From: Syntrophobacter sp. DG_60
Lineage (GTDB): Bacteria > Desulfobacterota > Desulfofervidia > Desulfofervidales > DG-60
DNA: 5,003 nucleotides
Assembly: GCA_001304365.1 (NCBI GenBank)
Contig: LJNA01000118.1
Span: 1 to 5,003 of the forward strand
Reading direction: 5' to 3'
Positions 1-4,476 of this stretch are shown in pieces (the stretch's first letter is position 1; each line of letters begins with the position of its first letter). The notes beneath the pieces are model-generated. The model was not told where the DNA came from. It ran no database searches and saw only the letters and a program-made list of their open reading frames with translations. Both the position numbers and the translations under genes were made by a program.

Positions 1-92
1 CAAATATAAAATATGGCAGGGAGGGCTTTAAGAAAGCTGGCATCGACTATAAAAAACTCCTAGCAGATATGATTGAAAAGGGTGAGATATAA
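1..92 (+). CDS. C-terminal end of an unidentified protein (partial)
   Basis: An open frame enters from the left edge and ends at TAA 90-92, giving 29 residues that end in KLLADMIEKGEI. The tail is charged, Lys/Glu-rich and looks alpha-helical (GFKKAGIDYKKLLADMIEKG), as expected for the soluble end of a cytoplasmic protein. It has no catalytic motif, and I do not recognise the family. The gene converges on fdhD: the two stop codons are 4 bases apart and no hairpin terminator is visible between them, so the transcripts probably overlap at their 3' ends. That this frame is coding rests on its length to the edge and its plausible composition; only the missing upstream sequence could name it. Confidence 0.5.
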   Translation, partial: NIKYGREGFKKAGIDYKKLLADMIEKGEI

Positions 93-96
93 CTGG

Positions 97-795
97 TTAA
101 TATTTTAAATTTTGGGGGCAGGTATATACATTCATCCTCTGCCCTCTAACAAAACCTATTACTGCCAAATTAAGCCTTTCTGCAAGTTGAATGGCTGAAT
201 TAGTTACAGCTGCCTTCGAAACAATCATTGGAAGACCCACCATTGCTGCCTTAGATACCACTTTGGCTGCAATACGACCGCTTGTTAGTAATATCTTATC
301 AGAAAAACTTGCTTCTTCTTTATAGGCCTTTCCAATCACCTTGTCGATAGCGCTATGTCTGCTCACATCTTCATAGAAAAATATTATCTTACTCTTTTTG
401 GCCAAGGCCGCGCTATGCACACCCCCTGTCTCCTTAAATAAGGATGACTTTGATTGGAAGTCCTGCATAAGTTTATATAACATATCGGGTGAATAAATAA
501 TGGCGTTCTTTATAGGGTTAGGTACATTTTTTTTATTTAGTTTGTTTAAAGTCACCCTTACTTCATGTTGATTAACATCAATCTTTGAAATCTCTGATAA
601 GTTTTTGACAAACCCCTCTGAGAAGAGAAATCCAGTAATTAGCTCTTCTAAATCTATAGGCGAGCACTCCAATTCAAATACAGTGGTATCATTTATCCTT
701 ATAGGTAAAAATATCTCTTCTACTACTTTATCTTTTACTCTTTTTGCTGTTTTATTTTTGATTCTTAGAATTTCTCTTTTTACTTTTGTGAGCAC
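97..795 (-). CDS. fdhD: FdhD-family formate dehydrogenase sulfurtransferase, lacking the CxxC motif
   Basis: FdhD moves sulfur from a cysteine desulfurase to the bis-MGD molybdenum or tungsten cofactor of formate dehydrogenase in the cytoplasm. Family landmarks seen in the 232 residues are ELECSPIDLEELITGFLFSEG (41-61, written here in part), TGGVHSAAL (123-131), EDVSRHSAIDKVIG (142-155), LLTSGRIAAKVVSKA (169-183) and the C-terminal GFVRGQRMNVYT (214-225). Length is slightly below the usual 250-280. The difference lies mainly between residues 85 and 105, where the family normally has a CGxCG segment; here that stretch reads NPIKNAIIYSP, with no cysteine. The only cysteines are C44 and C226. 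Two usually strict residues in the EDVGRHNA motif are Ser here. The start is GTG 793-795, because TGA lies in frame at 808-810 and no other ATG/GTG/TTG occurs before the conserved core. It has no Shine-Dalgarno of its own, so coupling to the overlapping leader ORF is possible. Family assignment is firm; sulfur-transfer activity is uncertain. Confidence 0.93.
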   Translation of the reverse strand: MLTKVKREILRIKNKTAKRVKDKVVEEIFLPIRINDTTVFELECSPIDLEELITGFLFSEGFVKNLSEISKIDVNQHEVRVTLNKLNKKNVPNPIKNAIIYSPDMLYKLMQDFQSKSSLFKETGGVHSAALAKKSKIIFFYEDVSRHSAIDKVIGKAYKEEASFSDKILLTSGRIAAKVVSKAAMVGLPMIVSKAAVTNSAIQLAERLNLAVIGFVRGQRMNVYTCPQNLKY

Positions 796-907
796 CCAGG
801 AAATATATCAAGAATTCACTGTAAGTCAATGAATAAAATTTACTTGAATACATGATGACTTCTTCCTCCTGAAAACTACAGAGATCTTTTTGTCCTTTCT
901 TAGACAT
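752..907 (-). CDS. Possible small leader ORF overlapping the start of fdhD
   Basis: A minus-strand frame runs from ATG 905-907 to TAA 752-754 (51 codons). It contains a second ATG at 851-853 (33 codons), preceded 11 bases upstream by a full AGGAGG (865-870). The inner ATG has the better ribosome site, although the spacing is a little long. The last third overlaps the first 44 bases of fdhD in another frame, and the GTG of fdhD lies inside it. Translating ribosomes could therefore deliver initiation to fdhD, which has no Shine-Dalgarno of its own. The predicted peptide (MYSSKFYSLTYSEFLIYFLG near the inner start, then a basic tail) matches no family I know. It could be a leader peptide, the remains of an N-terminal extension lost by frameshift, or a chance frame. 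Confidence 0.3.
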   Translation of the reverse strand: MSKKGQKDLCSFQEEEVIMYSSKFYSLTYSEFLIYFLGAHKSKKRNSKNQK

Positions 908-1087
908 TTTACTTCATAGACAAACTGCCTTTTAGAATTTCCCCATAATAGAATTTCAAAGCATTGATAACGATATTAAGAGTGTAAAGTGATGTAATAC
1001 TAGGTTGTATCAATAAATCGTGAATCCGTGATTATAGTAACTTTCACATGATTGATGGGGTACTGTGGTCATAAATCCATTGAGTTA
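796..1087. other. 292-base gap between the His-rich lipoprotein gene and fdhD
   Basis: This AT-rich spacer holds the upstream part of the possible leader ORF with its AGGAGG at 865-870. It also has an exact TATAAT on the minus strand (1031-1036), followed by two CGTGA copies on the plus strand at about 1019-1031. I see no tRNA, no strong hairpin terminator after the lipoprotein stop codon, no mobile-element end and no other coding frame. The fdhD promoter should lie here or further upstream, but only the -10-like hexamer can be pointed to. Confidence 0.5.
1031..1036 (-). promoter_or_regulatory. Candidate -10 element (TATAAT) upstream of fdhD
   Basis: The minus strand reads TATAAT exactly, about 125 bases before the possible leader ORF start at 907. 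No recognisable -35 hexamer lies 16-18 bases upstream, so any promoter here would need an activator or another sigma factor. In an AT-rich spacer a chance match is quite possible. Confidence 0.2.
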
Positions 1088-1588
1088 TCAATATCTGTGA
1101 TGTATATCTTCCTTTGGACTTGTTTTGTACTCAAAACTTACCACATAGGTTTTATCTTCTATAGGGATTTCCAGTTCCACCAGAAATTCATGAATATTTT
1201 TGAGCCAGTCAGTGTGTCTTGCATAATAAGCGCTATAGAGATGCGGCACAGTGCTCAGTTTATGGCGATGCCGCCTCATCCTGATTCCGCTTGCATAGAG
1301 TTCTATAGTGCGCAAGGTACCATCAGGCGTTGTAATCTCTGCGTTGATCTTTTTAAGGGGTAATTGTATGGGATCCTCGGAAATATCGGTAACAAGGACA
1401 TACATATTGCCCTTTCGGTGGTCTACGTGGAAATGGACGTGATTATCACCAACATGGCGAGTGCATGCATATTTGTGTGGATGGTCTTCTGGTACATCGA
1501 CAGGAATTACTATTCTCTCTCGTGCCGCGCAACTTAATATAAAAGAGATTCCTAAAACTAAGAGTAGAATTTTTGTTAGACTATTCAT
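1088..1588 (-). CDS. His-rich lipoprotein, probable metal-binding periplasmic or outer-membrane protein
   Basis: The 166-residue product begins with a lipoprotein signal: a Lys at position 6, a hydrophobic stretch 7-18 and the lipobox ILSC with lipidation at C20. After the anchor come two His-rich patches, HPHKYACTRHVGDNHVHFH (36-54) continuing to H57, and RRHRHK (105-110), plus a terminal HH pair (164-165). Residues 60-100 (NMYVLVTDISEDPIQLPL, then AEITTPDGTLRTIEL) look like beta strands. They recall the short beta domains of periplasmic proteins and RND adaptor N-termini that follow a His-rich segment. Binding of Zn, Ni, Co or Cu in the periplasm is inferred from His content only; no family name can be given. 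The start ATG 1586-1588 has a strong AGGAGG (1598-1603). The gene has its own likely promoter and is separated from the porin by a terminator-like element, so it is probably transcribed alone. Confidence 0.85.
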   Translation of the reverse strand: MNSLTKILLLVLGISFILSCAARERIVIPVDVPEDHPHKYACTRHVGDNHVHFHVDHRKGNMYVLVTDISEDPIQLPLKKINAEITTPDGTLRTIELYASGIRMRRHRHKLSTVPHLYSAYYARHTDWLKNIHEFLVELEIPIEDKTYVVSFEYKTSPKEDIHHRY

Positions 1589-1597
1589 TTTTCAAAT

Positions 1598-1603
1598 CCT
1601 CCT
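1598..1603 (-). promoter_or_regulatory. Shine-Dalgarno of the His-rich lipoprotein gene
   Basis: The minus strand reads AGGAGG followed by 9 bases and ATG 1586-1588. This fixes the start codon directly before a typical lipoprotein signal peptide. Confidence 0.85.
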
Positions 1604-1692
1604 TTCTTATGAATCTTTTTTTCTCTTGTATGGTATTTCTTACCTTTCCCCAGAATTTTGAATCTCGCCTCTTTTGTCAGGTCTCCTTGACC

Positions 1693-1721
1693 TTTTTAGT
1701 TCAGAATGTGACCAGTGTCAA
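1693..1721 (-). promoter_or_regulatory. Sigma70-type promoter for the His-rich lipoprotein gene
   Basis: On the minus strand a perfect -35 TTGACA (1716-1721) is followed by a 17-base spacer and a -10 of TAAAAA (1693-1698, four of six consensus positions). It lies about 105 bases upstream of the ATG at 1588, leaving a 5' UTR of roughly 95 bases. A small dyad, AGGTC-TCCTT-GACCT (1679-1693), starts right at the -10 edge and could be an operator. Confidence 0.5.
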
Positions 1722-1769
1722 GATTGTATATAGATCAAGTATATTTGAGACCACTTTCTTTTTTTATTT

Positions 1770-1819
1770 AAAAAAGTCTGCCTGTTTGTACCCCTATCGA
1801 GGTTAAACCTCAATCAGGC
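1770..1819 (-). terminator. Probable intrinsic terminator after the porin gene
   Basis: An outer stem GCCTG (1780-1784) / CAGGC (1815-1819) encloses an inner hairpin GAGGT-TAA-ACCTC (1799-1811). In the minus-strand transcript the outer stem is followed by four bases and then six U (1770-1775). In the plus direction seven T (1828-1834) follow eight bases after the stem, so it may work both ways. The stem is interrupted by a large unpaired side, so it is weaker than a textbook terminator. Its place, 35 bases past the porin stop and before the lipoprotein promoter, supports the role. Confidence 0.45.
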
Positions 1820-1853
1820 GCGCAATCTTTTTTTCAGCCCGTTTCAATGGGTT

Positions 1854-3179
1854 TTAGAACTCAAAGCGAAGCTCCATGGAGAAAAAGTCGGCATCGCTGC
1901 TATGGCCAGTGTCTGCTACAAATTTTCCTGCAAAGAAATGGGAGTATGTTCCTATTAGTGTAAAGTGTTTTAAAAAATCGTAGAAAAAGATAAAATCCAG
2001 TTCATTTCCTACGTAGTGGCTTGCATCCTCCTTACCAACCCTCTGAACCGCCTTATAGGCACAGTACCAGTTATCTTCATTGGCAAAGAGCCAAAAGGTA
2101 TGCAGTGAGGTAGAGAATTTAAAATCCTTAAAAGGCACTATAGACGCCTTAAAATTTAGGTCGTGCATATTCTGCCAGCCAAAAAGATCCATATACCCAT
2201 ATGAATAGTGAGGGGTAGCATAGAGCTGGTCAAAGGTATTGTAGTCTCCACTTGTTGGGTCGGTATCCCCTGTGGCCATAAAGTATTCTATGCCTAATGT
2301 TGGCTTTAACTGCATATCAAAGGTATACCAGGCATCTAAATAAAAGGCACCTGCTGCTCTATCCTGAAAGACACCACCTACCAAGGCATCTCCGAGTTGA
2401 AGGGAACCATTTATATCATAGCCAATAGCCTTTCCAATCTTCCCGTAGGCCCTAAGGCCCAGTGTGTAAATGTCCTCTCCATTGTCCCGATTGTCATAAA
2501 TGGTGTATACATCAATATCGCCCCCTGGATAAGGCTCTTTTAAGGTAAGCCAGGCAACCAAGGTATCTGCAGGTTCCCCAAACCAGGTATGCTCAAAGAG
2601 CCGACCCGTCCACTGAGGTCTAACCCAGTTTAAGTAAGCAAGGTCAACGCTAATTTTTTTATCCTTAAAGGTTACCATAGCCCCATCGTAGGTAATGACC
2701 TTGTTTCCCCATCCTATAGTAGTTCCAATAAGCCTGTGTTTAAGATAAAATACCTCTCTTCTCCCGGCCCACATGGAAAATGGTCTATCTTTAGGTTCAT
2801 AAAAGGCATATGCCTGCTGGATATCAAAGGCAGTATCATTAGCATAGGGACAGACCATTCCCGGCTCATGCGTGGTAAAATCCCTTGCATCTTCAAACAT
2901 AAGGTGGAATCCCATTTCCTCATTAGGTCTAAATTCCACATAGAGCCTGGTTTGCCAAAGAGAAAGGTCATCATGTACCTTCTTTTGAGCCAGAGATCCA
3001 GGCGCATAGTAACTGTCCTTTATCTCCTGTCTGAATCTAAATCGACCACCAAACTTAAACTTTCCATCAAGCAGTGTTATGCCTTCTTTGTAGCTGGTGA
3101 AGCCAGCCGCCTCCAAATAACTAGATACACAAAAGACAAAACAAAATACTACCGATAAGACTAAGAACATCTTTTTCAT
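1854..3179 (-). CDS. Alginate-export-like outer-membrane beta-barrel porin
   Basis: The 441-residue protein starts with a Sec signal peptide: MKK, a hydrophobic core at 5-20, then SYLEAAGF with likely cleavage after A24 or A25. The mature part alternates aromatic and charged residues in many predicted strands and ends FSMELRFEF, a terminal-Phe beta-signal read by the BAM complex. The early barrel, with GGRFRFRQEIK, SLWQTRLYVEFRPNE, FDIQQAYAFYEP, MWAGRREVFYLKHRLIGTT and ITYDGAMVTF, resembles the alginate_exp (AlgE-like) family. In non-Pseudomonas genomes such proteins are usually porins of unknown substrate, and no alginate gene is nearby. An upstream ATG (3252-3254) would add 25 residues but hides the signal peptide and has no ribosome site. 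ATG 3177-3179 follows GAGGG (5-base spacing) and AGGAGG (14-base spacing). The leader carries a strong RNA fold (3215-3360), suggesting post-initiation control. The family call is good; the substrate is unknown. Confidence 0.82.
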   Translation of the reverse strand: MKKMFLVLSVVFCFVFCVSSYLEAAGFTSYKEGITLLDGKFKFGGRFRFRQEIKDSYYAPGSLAQKKVHDDLSLWQTRLYVEFRPNEEMGFHLMFEDARDFTTHEPGMVCPYANDTAFDIQQAYAFYEPKDRPFSMWAGRREVFYLKHRLIGTTIGWGNKVITYDGAMVTFKDKKISVDLAYLNWVRPQWTGRLFEHTWFGEPADTLVAWLTLKEPYPGGDIDVYTIYDNRDNGEDIYTLGLRAYGKIGKAIGYDINGSLQLGDALVGGVFQDRAAGAFYLDAWYTFDMQLKPTLGIEYFMATGDTDPTSGDYNTFDQLYATPHYSYGYMDLFGWQNMHDLNFKASIVPFKDFKFSTSLHTFWLFANEDNWYCAYKAVQRVGKEDASHYVGNELDFIFFYDFLKHFTLIGTYSHFFAGKFVADTGHSSDADFFSMELRFEF

Positions 3180-3214
3180 GATTACCCTCGTCTCCTCCTT
3201 TTTTAAAAAAACAC

Positions 3215-3360
3215 TTGATCTAGGGAAGGGACTCAGGTAAGATGGGATTGACACACCAAAAAGGGTGAAACCTGTGGTGTGCCGGGGGAGGGGCTATCAG
3301 GATAAAGAACTTGGCGGTTCGCTGATAGCTCTCTCTTACCTAAATCTTTCCCACAATCAA
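3215..3360 (-). ncRNA. Candidate structured 5'-leader RNA with a three-way-junction fold
   Basis: The minus-strand transcript can fold into a closing stem P1 pairing 3334-3360 with 3215-3242: a 13-bp inner run including AGGTAAGA/TCTTACCT, then GGGAA/TTCCC, then TTGATT/GATCAA, about 24 pairs in all. P1 encloses P2 (GCTATCAG/CTGATAGC, 3293-3300 with 3322-3329, capped by GAAC/GTTC) and P3 (GGCACACC/GGTGTGTC, 3250-3257 with 3276-3283). A C-rich linker joins P2 and P3. Three pairs in P1 and one in P3 are G-U in this strand and would be A-C mismatches in the other, which favours a minus-strand RNA. After P1 come GTG and seven T, then the porin ribosome site. It could be a riboswitch or attenuator for the porin, the terminator of the mop transcript, or a small folded mobile element. 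I do not recognise a named riboswitch class in it. Confidence 0.55.
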
Positions 3361-3367
3361 CCTCCTT
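3361..3367 (-). promoter_or_regulatory. Orphan Shine-Dalgarno just after mop
   Basis: The minus strand reads AAGGAGG, then TTGATT and GTG, a well-spaced start signal 6 bases after the stop codon of mop. The frame it would open ends after four codons at TAG, inside the 5' arm of the P1 stem of the folded leader. No gene uses it. It may be a remnant, or ribosomes entering there could disrupt P1. Confidence 0.3.
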
Positions 3368-3373
3368 ATAATT

Positions 3374-3583
3374 TCATTCTCTCATCAATATTACGTTTAT
3401 GGCCTTTACAATCACCTTGACTGTATCCCCTTCTTTTATCCCCAGATCATTTAATGAGTCTACTGTGAAAACCGATGCCATCATAGATTCTGCTGGAATC
3501 TTTACATACGCTAGGGTCATTACACCATCTTTCACTATCTTTGTTACCTCACCAACCAATTGGTTCCTAACACCTATCTTCAT
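3374..3583 (-). CDS. mop: Mop-family molybdenum-pterin / molybdate-binding protein (molbindin)
   Basis: The 69-residue product is a single Mop/TOBE domain of standard length. It has MKIGVRNQLVGEVTKIVKDG (1-20), a central MMASVFTVDSLNDLGIKEGD (34-53) with the conserved S-V turn of the oxyanion site, and VKVIVKAINVIL (55-66). Molbindins form oligomers that bind molybdate or tungstate at subunit interfaces in the cytoplasm and act as stores or buffers; as a domain the same fold is the sensor of ModE and part of ModC. The start ATG 3581-3583 has AGAGGTGAG (3587-3595). The gene lies 127 bases downstream of the tusA-like gene on the same strand and may share its transcript, but a hairpin sits between. 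Its neighbours (FdhD, YeeE/TusA) fit a molybdo- or tungsto-enzyme supply role. Confidence 0.92.
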   Translation of the reverse strand: MKIGVRNQLVGEVTKIVKDGVMTLAYVKIPAESMMASVFTVDSLNDLGIKEGDTVKVIVKAINVILMRE

Positions 3584-3625
3584 TGGCTCACCTCTTTTTC
3601 AATATTTCTATGCAAATTTAGAAAT

Positions 3626-3663
3626 CAGAGAACAGATTCCTGGCTTCTAACTTCTGTTCTCTG
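3626..3663. repeat. 11-bp perfect inverted repeat with 9-base direct repeats between tusA-like and mop genes
   Basis: CAGAGAACAGA (3626-3636) and its exact complement TCTGTTCTCTG (3653-3663) enclose a 16-base loop. Four further pairs, AGAA/TTCT, extend the stem beyond a 2-base mismatch. CTGGCTTCT occurs twice, at 3640-3648 and 3661-3669, 21 bases apart. Beside it (3671-3700) is a TTTGCATTTTGCATTTTT-like low-complexity run. There is no U run after the hairpin on either strand, so it is not a typical terminator. It may be an mRNA processing or stability hairpin, or an intergenic repeat of a type dispersed through the genome. Confidence 0.6.
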
Positions 3664-3710
3664 GCTTCTTATTTTGACTTTTGCATTTTGCATTTTTCAT
3701 TGTCTTTTTT

Positions 3711-3935
3711 TTATGCCTTCTCAATCAATATCTTTATTATCTCTCCTTCTTCCTTTACTTCTACTATCTTATTTCCTCTAAAAGTGGCTAGTCTTTGTAC
3801 ATTTTCCTTTGAAGGCGGATAGTCTACAATTACCTCCAATGTCTGCCCTGTTTTCATGGTTGATAATGCCTCGTCTGTTTTCATAACTGGCACCGGGCAA
3901 ACCTCACCGCATACATCAATTGTTATATCTGCCAT
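3711..3935 (-). CDS. TusA/SirA-like sulfur (or selenium) carrier protein
   Basis: The 74-residue protein has the family layout: a first strand DITIDVCG, the CPxP motif EVCPVPVMKT with catalytic C13, a helix through residue 29, GQTLEVIVDYPP (30-41), a second helix SKENVQRLA, and a C-terminal strand GEIIKILIEK. TusA-type proteins carry a persulfide on the CPxP cysteine and relay sulfur in the cytoplasm, for example to thiolation or cofactor enzymes. SirA-like members beside YedE have also been linked to selenium use. A second cysteine, C9, sits four residues before C13. ATG 3933-3935 is preferred over GTG 3939-3941, because AGGAGG (3941-3946) is 5 bases before the ATG but overlaps the GTG. The upstream YeeE gene stops 9 bases away (TAG 3945-3947), so the two are translated from one message and almost certainly act together. 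Confidence 0.92.
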   Translation of the reverse strand: MADITIDVCGEVCPVPVMKTDEALSTMKTGQTLEVIVDYPPSKENVQRLATFRGNKIVEVKEEGEIIKILIEKA

Positions 3936-3944
3936 AGGCACCTC

Positions 3945-4475
3945 CTATCCTAAAATAGCCTTAATAAAAGGGCCAATAAACTTATGGAATACTATAGCTC
4001 CTAGATAAAGCCCCACTAGATACACTATGGCGCTCTTGCTCCCTTCAGCAGCCATCACATGCTGCCTAAATGGACACCCACCAGCCATTGTTGAGCCAAA
4101 GCCCAGTCCAAATCCACCAATCATAGCAAGGATTATATGCGCCCATACCTTTGGAGACCAAGTGATAGGGTCCCCAGGGACAGGCAAAATAGGGCTTGGG
4201 TTTGAATTTATTCCCATGGTCGCCCACTTTTTTAAAAATACAGGGCTTCCATTTAAAAACCAGGGAAATGTCTTAATGGCCGGGGAGATAAAATGAAATA
4301 TATAAAAGCCAAGGAAAGCAAATATTAAAAAGGTAAATAGTCCTTTTATCAAGTATGTATCCCTTACCAGAAGATAGTCCCTTATCCCCCCTATAAAGCA
4401 CATCCTTGCCCTTTGACCAATATAGCCAAAAAGCAACCCCAAACACAAAGTTGCAATTGGTGGCAATATATCCAT
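3945..4475 (-). CDS. YeeE/YedE-family transporter, C-terminal half as a separate protein
   Basis: This 176-residue integral membrane protein matches the second half of YeeE/YedE (Sulf_transp) proteins, which carry thiosulfate or, as proposed for YedE, selenium compounds into the cell. Diagnostic segments are GYIGQRARMCFIGGIRD (17-33) and GFGLGFGSTMAGGCPFRQHV (121-140). C26 and C134 are the cysteines expected to relay the substrate by transient S-H...S contacts. About four or five hydrophobic segments are seen (roughly 5-20, 42-64, 110-128, 146-168), with a long hydrophilic stretch near 83-108. Its ATG (4473-4475) is one base past the stop of the other half-gene and uses an AGGAG inside that gene's last codons, so the two are translationally coupled and should assemble into one transporter. 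The TusA-like gene follows at once. Family call is firm; substrate (thiosulfate or selenium species) is open. Confidence 0.9.
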   Translation of the reverse strand: MDILPPIATLCLGLLFGYIGQRARMCFIGGIRDYLLVRDTYLIKGLFTFLIFAFLGFYIFHFISPAIKTFPWFLNGSPVFLKKWATMGINSNPSPILPVPGDPITWSPKVWAHIILAMIGGFGLGFGSTMAGGCPFRQHVMAAEGSKSAIVYLVGLYLGAIVFHKFIGPFIKAILG

Positions 4476-4476
4476 G

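Noticed and set aside
950..1020. Promoter with TATTAT or TTTACA hexamers before the leader ORF
   Set aside because: No pair of -35 and -10 hexamers with 16-18 base spacing reaches a reasonable match; AT-rich DNA gives such single hits by chance.
1052..1363. Plus-strand open frame across the lipoprotein gene
   Set aside because: It lies antisense to a gene with a clear lipobox, SD and promoter. Its translation has no recognisable domain and no ribosome site was seen.
1836..1850. CCC/GGG hairpin right after the porin stop as terminator
   Set aside because: It has only three pairs with an 8-base loop, and no U run follows on the minus strand. The nested stem at 1780-1819 is a better candidate.
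2714..3158. Two open frames (one on each strand) inside the porin gene
   Set aside because: Both are by-products of the porin reading frame; they show no family motifs and no start signals.
3180..3254. Longer porin start at ATG 3252-3254
   Set aside because: It would put 25 hydrophilic residues before an ideal signal peptide and would translate through the 3' arm of the folded leader. It has no ribosome site, whereas ATG 3177-3179 has purine-rich GAGGG and AGGAGG upstream.
3215..3360. TPP, cobalamin or c-di-GMP riboswitch
   Set aside because: The marker sequences I know for these classes were not found in the minus-strand RNA, although short look-alikes (ACCTGAG, and GGTGAAA on the other strand) occur. 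A named class would need a covariance-model search.
3936..3941. GTG start for the TusA-like gene
   Set aside because: The AGGAGG overlaps the GTG itself, leaving no spacing. ATG 3933-3935 has a 5-base spacing and begins the family's first strand directly.
4027..4296. Plus-strand frame opposite the C-terminal YeeE half
   Set aside because: It is antisense to a well-supported membrane protein; its Pro-rich translation reflects complement codons of Gly-rich helices.
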